A stretch of DNA of 64,000 nt. It comes from Tepidibacter mesophilus. GTDB lineage: Bacteria > Bacillota > Clostridia > Peptostreptococcales > Peptostreptococcaceae. Each line of letters starts with the position of its first letter. The stretch's first letter is position 1. The notes beneath the pieces were generated by a model. That model was not told where the DNA came from, ran no database searches, and saw only the letters and a list, made by a program, of their open reading frames with translations. This document shows positions 1 through 8,530 of the stretch, one piece after another. The DNA lies in assembly GCF_002724055.1 (NCBI RefSeq), contig NZ_BDQY01000014.1:1-64000 (forward strand), written 5' to 3'. The translations under genes and the position numbers were made by a program.

Positions 1-117
1 TTAGTATTTACAATGCAGCAATAAAAGGTGAACCTATCAATAAAATTTTTGATACTCTGAAAATTGCATAGGAATCCCTTTGGTTATATAACTGTAAAAA
101 ATTTCAAATAAAACTGC

Positions 118-264
118 ACTATTATAGGTACAAGACTAATAAGGAAAGGTGTTCCATTAACTACAGTAAGTAAATTAGCTGGACACAGTAACATAGAAAC
201 TACAGCTAAGTTTTACATAAATTCTAGTAAGGAAGAAAAAATCAAGGCAGTAAGTCTGCTGTAA
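118..264 (+). pseudogene. tyrosine recombinase C-terminal remnant
   Basis: The open frame ending at the TAA at 262-264 reads GTRLIRKGVPLTTVSKLAGH followed by SNIETTAKFYI. This is the C-terminal catalytic box of phage and transposon tyrosine recombinases (the HxLGH-like segment and the tyrosine nucleophile in TAKFY). The Arg/His box that should come just before it (LRHT) appears only as a broken LH in another frame near 112-117, so the gene is truncated and frameshifted and cannot make an integrase. It marks the left part of a decayed mobile element. Another short frame ending at about 70 may be more of the same gene, but I cannot prove it. Confidence 0.65.
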
Positions 265-280
265 AGGAAGGAGAAAGAAA

Positions 281-682
281 ATGATAATAATTAATACAAT
301 GAAAGATATTCACAGAATAAGGAGAGAGAAACAGATAGATAAATTTCTTGGAGAGGAGCTAGAAGAATATTTCAAAGAACTAACTCAAAGTTTTACAGGA
401 ACAAATGAGTTGGATACATTCAATTTAGAAGAACATGGCTCAATTATAATATTGGAAGATACAGACGACCCCCATGACCTTGAGGAGATAGGCTACCCTA
501 AGGAACATGGAGGTCTTTTTTCTGCCTTTCCAGAGTTTGTAAACATCATAGAACTAGAAGAAGCATCATACTACAAAATAGTCATTGTGTGTAGTAATTC
601 CTACGGAATTGTTGTCTACAGTAAAGTAGGACAATTAGGGAAAGGGTTTGAAAAATGGGTTAGTGAATACCTAGAAGACTAA
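281..682 (+). CDS. hypothetical acidic protein, mobile-element type
   Basis: This is a 133-residue protein behind a good Shine-Dalgarno site (ggaaggag about 8 nt before the ATG). It is soluble, with no signal peptide or membrane segment. The N-terminus is charged (MKDIHRIRREKQIDKFLGEE) and the rest is acidic. The C-terminal half has alternating hydrophobic stretches (YYKIVIVCSNSYGIVVYS) that look like a beta sheet. I do not recognise the family. It starts 16 nt after the integrase remnant and is followed 20 nt later by another small gene, which suggests an accessory phage or integrative-element operon. The function is unknown. Confidence 0.6.
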   Translation: MIIINTMKDIHRIRREKQIDKFLGEELEEYFKELTQSFTGTNELDTFNLEEHGSIIILEDTDDPHDLEEIGYPKEHGGLFSAFPEFVNIIELEEASYYKIVIVCSNSYGIVVYSKVGQLGKGFEKWVSEYLED

Positions 683-702
683 AAAAGAAAGGGGAATGAA
701 TA

Positions 703-846
703 ATGGAAATTGCAGTACTAATAGCACGTATCATTCTACTAATACTACAGGGAATTTTTGCAACAGGAGCAGTAAGTCAAATAGCAGGTGAAAGTGGATT
801 AGACTTTTCAGAACTTTGGAGCCATCTTCCTAGTAACTATAAGTAA
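703..846 (+). CDS. small membrane-anchored peptide (47 aa)
   Basis: The reading frame ATG 703 to TAA 846 encodes 47 residues. A strong ribosome site (aagaaagggg) lies 9 nt upstream, and the gene sits 20 nt after the previous one. Residues 3-22 are hydrophobic (IAVLIARIILLILQGIFATG), consistent with one membrane helix, followed by a short polar tail. Peptides of this size are common in clostridial phages and integrative elements. The function is not recognisable. Confidence 0.5.
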   Translation: MEIAVLIARIILLILQGIFATGAVSQIAGESGLDFSELWSHLPSNYK

Positions 847-1272
847 AATACAAAAATGGAAATTGATAATAAGGTGATTTGGTAAAAATATTTTCTTGAG
901 GAAAGAAAAACGAATAAAAAACAAGAAAAACTACGATGAAATTAGATGTAAATAATTGGAATGGGCAAATGGATAAAAATTGGGCTTGGATGTCCTATGC
1001 TTAAAAATCTGGAAACTGTTTTAGCCATAGATGTCCATAAGTTCTTGAAAAATAAAAAATGGCTCAAAATCGCCTAGAATCAAGGCTGAGAGCTTTTGAA
1101 CTAAAGGAATAACCAAAGTATAATAATTAGTAAAAGGGCAGTGCTAAGCTACTCTTTCACTAATAATAACCAGTAGGATTCCTCAATTCAAAGGCTCTGT
1201 CACAACCTAAGAATAAAAAAGGCAACCTACAGGAATCCTACCTTAATTTTTTTTGAAAGGCAGGTAAGATAG
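847..1272 (+). other. gene-free stretch in the decayed island
   Basis: No convincing gene is seen on either strand of this 426-nt stretch: all frames are short and lack ribosome sites. The only clear structure is an 11-bp perfect inverted repeat at 1173-1183 and 1231-1241, listed separately. The segment separates the small genes from the primase/helicase remnant and may carry deleted genes. Confidence 0.5.
1173..1241. repeat. 11-bp inverted repeat upstream of the primase remnant
   Basis: The arm gtaggattcct at 1173-1183 is the perfect reverse complement of aggaatcctac at 1231-1241, with 47 nt between. It lies 31 nt upstream of the TTG start of the primase/helicase remnant. It may be a leader hairpin or a protein-binding site for replication. 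There is no T-run, so it is not a normal terminator. Confidence 0.4.
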
Positions 1273-2674
1273 TTGAGTGAATCTAGTAATTATGACGAAA
1301 CAGAAGAACTAACAAAACGTGGATTCAGCATTAAAGAAAGTACGGGTAAAATCTTAGGCTTCAATGCTAATTTTTTTGCTGACTACATCAAGAACAGAGT
1401 AAACATTTTATACGCTAAAGATGGATTTTTCTACATCTACGAAAATGGTATCTGGGTGAAAAAAGAAGATAGTGAAATGGAGAGATATTCTACAAGAAGC
1501 TAGATACGGAGTATGGAGTAGTAAAAGAGAAAATGAGTATATGACAGCACTAAAGCGTGAGGTATTTTACTCTGGGGAAATGAATCTATATAAGAATATT
1601 ATTAATATGGAAAATGGAGTATTTGACCTAAATACATTGAAGTTTCTTCCTCATGACCCAAGTTATTTAAGTACTATACAAATACCTGTAAGTTACATAC
1701 CAGATGCAAAGTGTCCAAGATTTCTCAAGTTTATGGGTGAAGTATTTGAAGGTGATGAAGAGAGAATAGCAGTAGCACAAGAATGGTATGGATATGCTGT
1801 AACAACAGAAACAAAGGCACAAAAGTCATTAATTCTATATGGTTCAGGGGGAAATGGTAAAGGAGTATTCACAGAAATATTAAGTACATTAATAGGTGAT
1901 GATAATATTTCTCATATTCCATTGAATGAATTAAACAAAGGATTCTCAAGAGTATGTTTATACAATAAAACAGCAAACATCAGTAACGAAAATGAAACTA
2001 ATGGAAAAGCTTTCAATACTCAATATTTCAAAGCTATAGTTGGAGAAGATATGATAAATGCGGAGCAAAAGGGTAAACCAGTATTTAGCTTCAAGCCAAC
2101 AGCAAAGCTAATAATGTCAATGAATAATTTGCCATCAACAAAAGATAAAAGTACAGGGTACTATAGAAGATTAGTAATTCTTAACTTCACTGCACATTTT
2201 AGTGAAGAAAATCGTGATAGAGACTTGAAAAAGAAGCTACAAGAGGAACTGTCAGGCATTTTTATGTGGGCAATAGAAGGATTGAAAAGACTAAGAGATA
2301 ATGATTTCAAATTTAGTTCGTGTAAAAATATGGATACTACAATAAAGGAATACGAAGTAGAACAAAATCCAATGATATCCTTCTTTGATGATTGCATAGA
2401 AAAAGAAGAAGACTCTGAACATCGCGAAGATAATAAAACCATCTATAATACATTCAAGAAGTGGGCAGAAAAAAATGGTCATAGTGGATACGCAGGAATT
2501 AGTAACCAGAGATTCTGGAGAAAGTTCAAAGCAATAGCAAAATCAAAAGGATACAAGTGTAAATTTGGTAAATCAAATTCTCTAAGATACCATACAGGTA
2601 TTAGAGTAGTAGGTGAGTACACAGTGAAAAAGGTAAAAAAGACAAATAGAAACCACTTATTTTGTGACTACTAG
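1273..2674 (+). pseudogene. D5/P4-type primase-helicase, frameshifted
   Basis: Two overlapping frames together make one phage or plasmid D5-type replicative helicase. Frame 1 (1273-1503, TTG start) ends in FFYIYENGIWVKKEDSEMER. Frame 2 (from about 1472) continues with ILQEARYGVWSSKRENEY. The second frame is +1 relative to the first, so one extra base or two missing bases lie near 1475-1500. Frame 2 carries the SF3-helicase Walker A (GSGGNGKG, about residues 125-132), a later KLIMSMNNLP segment and the YYRRLVILNF segment, typical of the P4-family C-terminal helicase. In intact homologues this protein unwinds and primes element DNA. No usual -1 slippery site fits the shift, so I call it broken. 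The helicase part alone could still be made from ATG 1472, but no ribosome site is obvious there. Confidence 0.75.
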
Positions 2675-3326
2675 GGCATAGCTAGGTCATATTTTGGGCA
2701 AATACAAATAATAAAATCCCATGAAAACACAGGAATTGGGCAAATGGGCACATCTAAGGATAATTTCAATCCTAAAAAAGATGTAACTAAATCTACTAAA
2801 AAAGAAAATGAAAGTGAGTGCAGATACGCCCATACGCCCAAGATTAGTAAAATCAATACATTCACATGATTGAACATGTCCAAGATAAGCCCTAAATGTG
2901 TCCAAATAGACTCAGTTGAGTTCAATTAGTAACTATTTTCAATAATTGAGAAAATCTAATAAAACGAAATAACCAAGTTAATAAACATATATTATATTTT
3001 TGAAAGTGGATATCTTTCAGATGTTCCTCTTAGGAGAAAATAAATTGGCTGTTAATATCTCTGTGGGTCGCAATACTAACACTTAAGAGCAAGTGCTATT
3101 ATTAATTCAAAAGGGGAACTAAATGAAAGGTATAAAAGGTTTTACATGTACTACTAAATGTATTGGTACTAGATGTAAGAACTTTTACCTTGCAGAAGAA
3201 TGGATAAGCTCAACTATCGATGCGGAGCATAGGATAATTAGTGCTTTATGCTGTTATTAAGGATGCTGGCATTCTTCTTACATGTAAGGATGACCTTTGA
3301 AAATTAAAAATCAAGGAGGAATCATA
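2675..3326 (+). other. gene-free stretch; probable IS110 left flank and left end
   Basis: This 650-nt stretch between the primase remnant and the IS110 transposase holds no convincing gene. The part nearest the transposase contains several short hairpins: gaaag/ctttc at about 3003-3019, tcct/agga near 3027-3038 and cactt/aagtg around 3081-3097. IS110-group elements carry their non-coding bridge RNA in the region upstream of the transposase, so this stretch is a natural candidate. The exact left end of the element cannot be placed, because IS110 elements lack clear terminal inverted repeats. Confidence 0.4.
3123..3260 (+). CDS. possible small cysteine-rich peptide (45 aa)
   Basis: The frame from ATG 3123 to TAA 3260 encodes 45 residues with six cysteines (FTCTTKCIGTRCKNF near the start, ALCCY at the end). 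A plausible ribosome site (aaaagggg) lies about 6 nt upstream. Paired cysteines could bind metal, but the region may equally be non-coding IS110 left-end RNA. It matches no family that I know. This is a weak call. Confidence 0.25.
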   Translation: MKGIKGFTCTTKCIGTRCKNFYLAEEWISSTIDAEHRIISALCCY

Positions 3327-4553
3327 ATGCATCCTAAGATGAAACATGTTTACGTTGGAGTAGATACACATAAAAGAACCCATACAGCAGTAATTATTAA
3401 TTGCTTTGGAGAAAAACTTGGAGAAATAACCTTTGAGAATAAGCCATCATCATACGATGAACTTCTAAAGGAAGCAAAGAAACATACAAAAAAGGGAATA
3501 ACACCAATCTTTGGGCTAGAAGACACTGGAGCAGCAGGAAGACCACTTGCTGTATATCTTTTAGGAAAGAAAAAGAAAGTTAAGAAGGTAGATGCATCTC
3601 TTAGTAGTTCAGAGAGAAAAAATCAAGCCATAACACATAAGACTGATAGTTATGACGCACTTTGCATAGCTAGGGTATTACTGAATAGACTTGATGAGCT
3701 TCCAAATGCAGACCCACAGGATATATATTGGACATTAGGTATGCTTGTAGGAAGAAGAGATGCAGTAGTAAAGGCTTCAACTGCATTGAAGAATCAGCTA
3801 CACACGCACTTGGTACATCATTACCCAAGCTACAGAAAATTCTTCTACGTCTTTGATTGTAAATCTGCATTAGCATTTTGGGAGAAATACCCTTCTCCAT
3901 CTAAACTAAATGGAGTCTCAGTAGAAGAATTAGGTGCGTTTCTACATGAACACAGTAGTGGGTTCTTCTCAGAAAAGAAATCTAGAGCAATTCTTGACCT
4001 CGTAGAGAAGGATGGAGATACTACAAGTAAGTTTCAAGAAAGTAGAGACTTCATGATACAAACCTTCGTAAAGGAGCTAAGGCATAATAATGAGGAATTA
4101 AAAAAGATTGAAAAAGAGATAAAGAACATAATGGATAGGCTAGGATACAAGCTTGAAACAATGATAGGTGTAGATATAGTAACTGCTGCATCATTAGTTG
4201 CAGAAATAGGAGATATAGGAAGGTTTGCAAGTTCAGCTAAGCTAGCAAAGTACGCAGGAATTGCACCAGTAAAATTCTCATCAGGAGATAGAGACAGGTC
4301 ATTTAGAAATAAGCAAGGAAACAGGAAACTCTACGAACTATTTAAAAGACTAGCAGCAAGACAGATAAATAAAGGAAGAAATAAGGACAAGCCAGTAAAT
4401 GGCATCTTCTACGAATACTACGAAAAGAAAATGACAGAAGGTAAGACAGCAAGTCAAGCTATGCTTTGTGTAATGAGAAGGCTTGTAAACATCATCTACG
4501 GAATGATGAAGAATAAAACTGAATACATTCATCCTGTCCTTTCCAGTGCATAG
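3327..4553 (+). CDS. IS110 family transposase
   Basis: This is a 408-residue transposase. The frame is open from 3297, but the AAGGAGG site at about 3315-3321 places the start at ATG 3327 (MHPKMKHVYVGVDTHK). The N-terminal DEDD RuvC-like domain shows the first Asp in YVGVDTHK, the Glu in FGLEDTG and the paired Asp in KTDSYDALCIARV. The C-terminal Transposase_20 domain contains IGVDIVTAASLVAEIGD and the GIAPVKFSSGDR segment with the presumed catalytic serine. All key residues are present and the length is normal, so the enzyme could be active. It inserts and excises the element with the help of a bridge RNA. Confidence 0.93.
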   Translation: MHPKMKHVYVGVDTHKRTHTAVIINCFGEKLGEITFENKPSSYDELLKEAKKHTKKGITPIFGLEDTGAAGRPLAVYLLGKKKKVKKVDASLSSSERKNQAITHKTDSYDALCIARVLLNRLDELPNADPQDIYWTLGMLVGRRDAVVKASTALKNQLHTHLVHHYPSYRKFFYVFDCKSALAFWEKYPSPSKLNGVSVEELGAFLHEHSSGFFSEKKSRAILDLVEKDGDTTSKFQESRDFMIQTFVKELRHNNEELKKIEKEIKNIMDRLGYKLETMIGVDIVTAASLVAEIGDIGRFASSAKLAKYAGIAPVKFSSGDRDRSFRNKQGNRKLYELFKRLAARQINKGRNKDKPVNGIFYEYYEKKMTEGKTASQAMLCVMRRLVNIIYGMMKNKTEYIHPVLSSA

Positions 4554-4637
4554 GTAAAATGGTACAATGTGGATATAGGAGGTATGAAAAATCAATCATA
4601 TCTCTAAATTTCAGCAAAAAAGTTATTACTTAATTAA

Positions 4638-5345
4638 GGATATTATGACCCTACTGTAGGAAGGTTTACACAAGAAGATACATATAGAGGAGATGGACTA
4701 AATCTATACTCATATGTAGCAAATAATCCAGTAAATTATATTGACCCTACAGGACACTCGAAATGTAAAAAAGATAATCTGAAAGATAATAATCAACCTT
4801 ATTCTTATTATGATTATCAAACAGGAAAGGCACTTAATCTTACTGCACGTGATGATTATGGAATGAAAGATTTCCACGAGGCGGCGAAACAACTAGATTA
4901 TGTAGCACCAGTCATAGAGTACCAACAATTTAAAAATGTAAAAAAAGCATATAAAAATGGTCATGCAGTTGTTGAGACGGCTAAAGAAATTCTTAAAGAT
5001 GAGCGTGGTAGTGTCAGAATAAAGTGGACGAGTAATCTTGTAGAAAAAAATTATGTATTATTTAATAAAACTCATAAAGGTTCTGTACCTATACCAAAGG
5101 GACTTGGACCAAATGGTGGAAGATTACAGTCGCATCATGGATTACAACAGCAGTGGGCAAAAGAGAATTTGACTAAATATGGTTATGACCCAAGTTTAGC
5201 ACCAACAGTAACAATAGAAACAGGTAAAGGATTACCTCATACTATTATAAGTACAGCACAAAATGCAAGAAGAAATGCAAGAGTTGCTCAGGGAAAAGGA
5301 AAATGGAGTTCAACATTACAAGAAGAATTACAATATATTTATTGA
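4638..5345 (+). pseudogene. orphan RHS core end plus SHH-type nuclease toxin tip
   Basis: One frame runs without a stop from 4638 to 5345. It begins with the conserved end of an RHS core (YYDPTVGRFTQEDTYRGDGL, then LYSYVANNPVNYIDPTG) and continues into a variable toxin domain containing LQSHHGLQQQWAKENL and GYDPSLAPTV. The SHH signature points to an HNH/Endonuclease VII-type DNA-cleaving toxin of the Tox-SHH kind. The thousands of bases encoding the secretion and shell part are missing; an in-frame stop at 4635 and the IS110 end lie directly upstream. The frame has no ribosome site and would start at best at ATG 4863, so it is probably silent. No immunity gene is recognisable downstream. Confidence 0.7.
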
Positions 5346-5481
5346 TGATTCTTCTAAAGAAAATTTTGAAAAATTGAAAGATATTCTAAATGAATTAATG
5401 GAATTAAATAAAGACCTGAATGGATTCTTGAGAGAAATGGAAATGGAAGACGGGTGGGGATTTGAAGATTATGAAATATAA
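5346..5481 (+). pseudogene. probable frameshifted tail of the RHS toxin
   Basis: After the toxin stop at 5345 another frame continues to TAA 5481 with IDDSSKENFEKLKDILNELM and a charged, helical end. That frame is open from 5263, inside the toxin, with no ribosome site. SHH-type toxins as I remember them continue past the ELQ position, so a one-base change near 5335 could have cut a longer toxin. It could also be the C-terminal half of a helical immunity protein, but the lack of a start makes that less likely. Confidence 0.35.
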
Positions 5482-5601
5482 TAACTAGATTTTAAATATT
5501 ATAATAAAGAATTTGAGTGTGATTTGGGTTAATCAGGTTGAAGGCTCTAAAAAAGTTAAGGTATGTATGCTTATAAATCTAAGTCTTACTAAAACTCAAT
5601 A

Positions 5602-5621
5602 ATGTTTTGAGTCCAAAACAT
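5602..5621. repeat. 8-bp hairpin upstream of the membrane gene
   Basis: The arms atgttttg and caaaacat form a perfect 8-bp stem with the 4-nt loop agtc, ending 27 nt before the start of the membrane protein gene. It may be a terminator remnant of the RHS gene, but no T-run follows. Confidence 0.35.
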
Positions 5622-5648
5622 CATATAAAATGAAAAGGAGAGCAACTA

Positions 5649-6530
5649 ATGTTACATAGATTGGATGAATTTTTATTTGATATTATGGGTATTTTTGTTC
5701 CGGGGTTAATTACTATTGCAATTTTTATAGTATATCCTTTCTCAATTTTGCCTATCGAACAAGTGAATCCCACTTTTAAAAAGTTATTATTTTACATAAA
5801 AGAACTTAATTCCATGAAATTTGATCCATTACTAATATTTTTAGTATTATTCATAATATGTTATATACTTGGACATGTAATTAAAGTAGCTTCAAATATG
5901 TATTATCAACTAGGTAAATCTATTGTAGACAACACTATAATAGATGGTTTAGATGCTATACTTGAAAATATTAAAAAATATAGAACTCTGAAAACAAGTT
6001 ACAATGAAACACCAAAAAATTCAAACGAAAAACGCATTTATATGAGAAAGTGGTCTATAGTAAGATTTTTTGTTGATAATTTATTAAAGATTATAACCTT
6101 TGATGCACCTAGTTATGATTATAAATTTGAAAATATGTATAAAGATACAAAAATAAGATTGAAGGAAGAGTATGGAATATCTTACTTTTTTGAAAATAGA
6201 GAGTGGTATCCTTTTTATAAATCAGGAAAAATTGTATCAGAAAGACTAAATATTAAAACAAATACAAGACAGTTTCTTGCAAAATATAATTTCTATAGGT
6301 CAGTTTCATTTATTTTTATATGTCATACTTTCTATATGATATTAATAGGTAATAAGTTAGCACCAAATTTAATGATTGCTAAGTACTCTTCAATTATCAT
6401 AGGTTTAGATATTATACTTTGGATAACGTTTCATATTAAATATAAACGTTATTGGACTATGTGTGGAAATGAAGCAATACTTGGATTTTATAATTCAGTT
6501 ATTTTAAAGGAGTTTACTGAAAAAGAATAA
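5649..6530 (+). CDS. integral membrane protein, possible defence-linked
   Basis: This is a 293-residue protein starting at ATG 5649 after AAAAGGAGAG. Hydrophobic segments lie at about residues 10-30 (beginning FDIMGIFVPGL), 58-80 (LLIFLVLFIICYILGHV), 222-240 and 248-265, with a charged cytoplasmic-type loop of about 140 residues between the second and third. The N-terminal DxxxxFVPG pattern recurs in uncharacterised membrane proteins near phage-defence genes. I know no assigned function for it. It lies 79 nt upstream of the Abi_C gene on the same strand, so the two may be one operon with this protein as a membrane effector. That link is inference. Confidence 0.6.
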   Translation: MLHRLDEFLFDIMGIFVPGLITIAIFIVYPFSILPIEQVNPTFKKLLFYIKELNSMKFDPLLIFLVLFIICYILGHVIKVASNMYYQLGKSIVDNTIIDGLDAILENIKKYRTLKTSYNETPKNSNEKRIYMRKWSIVRFFVDNLLKIITFDAPSYDYKFENMYKDTKIRLKEEYGISYFFENREWYPFYKSGKIVSERLNIKTNTRQFLAKYNFYRSVSFIFICHTFYMILIGNKLAPNLMIAKYSSIIIGLDIILWITFHIKYKRYWTMCGNEAILGFYNSVILKEFTEKE

Positions 6531-6609
6531 GAAGAGTTTCTTAAAACTTTGATGATTTGGAATATAAAGGATTAGGTCAATTTGAAATATAGAAATAGAG
6601 GTGAAGATT

Positions 6610-7440
6610 ATGGATAATATATTTAATTTAAATGATAATGATTTAAACTTAGAACCAAAGATTGAAGACTATAAGACTGATTTTGAAAAAGCTGAGTACT
6701 TGCAAATGATTTTAAATAATGCAGCTACAAATGATGGGCCAGCAAATGATGAACATTACAAAATTTTAAGATTAAGAGCATATTTTTTGAATAAGCCTGA
6801 AGCCAGTAAACTTGTACCTTCTTGGGTAAGAAAGTGTAGAGATTTAAGACAATGTTGGCAGTTTATCAAATGTAAATTTTATACTTATGCTGAAAGAAGG
6901 AAATATATATGGGATGAATTTAGCAATTTGATGTAATATTATGAAGCAAACTTTGATATACCAATGATTAATAGTGTTTCTGATGAACTTAAAAAACTAA
7001 ATTCACAATATGTTATAGATACATGGAATAAATCGCTTGAAAGAAAATTTGTTAATCTTGAAGGGGCAATAACAATAGCAAAAACGCTTATGGAAACGGT
7101 ATTTAAACACATATTAGATGAATTAAATATTAACTATGGAAATAAAGCTGATCTTCCAGAACTATATAAATTAGTAGCTGACAACTTAAGTTTAAGCCCA
7201 CATCAACATCAAGAACAAATATTTAAACAAATTTTAGGAAGTTGTTCAGGTGTAGTTTCAGGTTTAGGTAGTTTAAGAAATTCTTATGGAGATGCTCATG
7301 GTAAGGGAAAAAAGAATTACAGACCTTCTGCAAGGCATGCTGAATTAGCTATTAATATTTCAGGTTCAATGTGTTTATTTATTATGCAAACATATGAAAA
7401 CAAAAAATCTTTAGATATTGAGATGAACTCTAGTTTGTAA
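6610..7440 (+). pseudogene. abortive-infection Abi_C family protein, in-frame stop
   Basis: A single frame from ATG 6610 (ribosome site agaggtg) to TAA 7440 would encode about 275 residues, but it is split by one TAA at 6934-6936. The part before the stop has PSWVRKCRDLRQCWQFIKCK and YAERRKYIWDEF. The part after it has LEGAITIAKTLMETVFKHIL and SLRNSYGDAHGKG, then ARHAELAINISGSMCLF, the hallmark of the Abortive infection C-terminus family. The spacing across the stop fits full-length homologues with nothing missing, so the lesion looks like a single nonsense change. An internal start at ATG 6964 could in principle make the Abi_C half alone. Intact members are thought to protect against phage. 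Confidence 0.7.
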
Positions 7441-7638
7441 CAATGTTAATGAATATGCTTAGGATGAAATTTAGGTTAGTATCCTAAAAGAAAGCTTACT
7501 ATAGTATATATGTAATATTTTAAAATAATAACATGTATATGTGGCAATAATGTAGCTATTAAAATTAATTATATTTAGTCTAGATTGTCTTCTTACTTAC
7601 GTTGATGTATATTAGAGGGTACATATTATTATGTTTAA

Positions 7639-8493
7639 AGCAAAAATACGATATTAAAACTTTGCCATTATATAGAAGATGCAACTGCTCCTCACATAGT
7701 AGACCCTAAAAATCCTGGTGCAGTAGATGAAATAATAAACTTAGGAGAGTACTGGGATTTTGCAAAAATGAAGCAAAATAGAGAAGATATACTAAAATCT
7801 AACAAAGAAGTTGGACGATTATTCACAAGAGCATACAAATTCTTAAAAGCAGCTGAGAGTATAGTTAAAGATGTAGTAGTTAAGTATAAAGAAGCCATGG
7901 ATTTTGGAAAGGTAAACTCTATAACTCTAGATTTAATTGATGAGATATTAGGAAATGTAGAGTTCAAAGGAAAAGCAGGATATGAGAGACATTTATTTGG
8001 AACTGCTATAAGTCCTAATGGAGTTGTAGAGTATACGGATACAATATTTAATGATGCAACTGATGTATATTATATAAAAGGTGATATGGGAACTGGGAAA
8101 TCTACACTACTGGGAAAAGTATACAAAAATGCAATACTCAAAGGACTTGATGTAGAAGTTTATCATACTCCTTTAATTAAAGACAAAATCGAAACCATAT
8201 GGATTAAAGATATAAATATAGGTCTTACTGTAAGTAGTATGTTTAAAGAAAAAAATTATAAGCTAGTAGATTTAAATAATTGCATAAATAATGATATATT
8301 AGATAAGTACAAAGAAGAAATAGAATACGACAATACATTAATAGAAAAATTAATAAAAGGCGGAATAGATAATATAAGAAGAGCTAAACAAGAGCATGAC
8401 GTAATGGAAAAATATTATATACCTAATATGAATTTTGACAAAGTAGAGAAATTGAAGTGCGAGATAAAAGATAGAATACTTGAATTTAAATAA
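7639..8493 (+). pseudogene. 5'-truncated ATPase (PRK06851-like)
   Basis: The frame is open from 7639 to the TAA at 8493 but has no start codon or ribosome site at its beginning. It opens inside a domain (DATAPHIVDPKNPGAVDEII) that in intact clostridial two-domain NTPases belongs to the end of the first domain. It then runs into a second P-loop domain with GDMGTGKSTLLGKV, preceded by RHLFGTAISPNGVVEYTD. The whole first P-loop domain is therefore missing. An internal ATG at 7768 lacks a ribosome site. I assign it from memory of the family layout; the biological role of the intact family is not established. It marks the right end of the decayed island. Confidence 0.6.
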
Positions 8494-8494
8494 T

Positions 8495-8524
8495 AAAAGA
8501 CCTCCAATTAATTGGAGGTCTTTT
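8495..8524. terminator. bidirectional intrinsic terminator
   Basis: The sequence aaaagacctccaatt and its reverse complement aattggaggtctttt form a perfect 15-bp palindrome with T-runs on both strands. It lies between the plus-strand ATPase remnant and the minus-strand gene ending at 8531, so it can stop transcription from both sides. Confidence 0.85.
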
Positions 8525-8530
8525 ATTATT

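Larger units (their letters stand above)
2940..4637 (+). mobile_element. IS110-family insertion sequence (approximate limits)
   Basis: The element is defined by its DEDD transposase (3327-4553) plus non-coding ends. The right limit is inferred from a remnant RHS reading frame that resumes at 4638, directly after an in-frame TAA at 4635-4637, leaving an 84-nt right end. The left limit is a guess, placed after the primase remnant. IS110 elements move as circles through a transposase guided by a bridge RNA and leave no long inverted repeats. Confidence 0.45.

Noticed and set aside
1457..1503. Programmed ribosomal frameshift in the primase gene at the aaaaaag run
   Set aside because: The downstream frame is +1, not -1, and the codons at the A-run do not fit a -1 slippery heptamer; a mutation is simpler.
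2744..2869. Small gene of about 41 residues after the primase remnant
   Set aside because: No ribosome site and low-complexity Lys/Thr composition without a recognisable pattern.
5263..5481. Independent immunity gene overlapping the RHS toxin
   Set aside because: There is no ribosome site, the first half is only an alternative reading of conserved toxin codons, and no immunity family fits.
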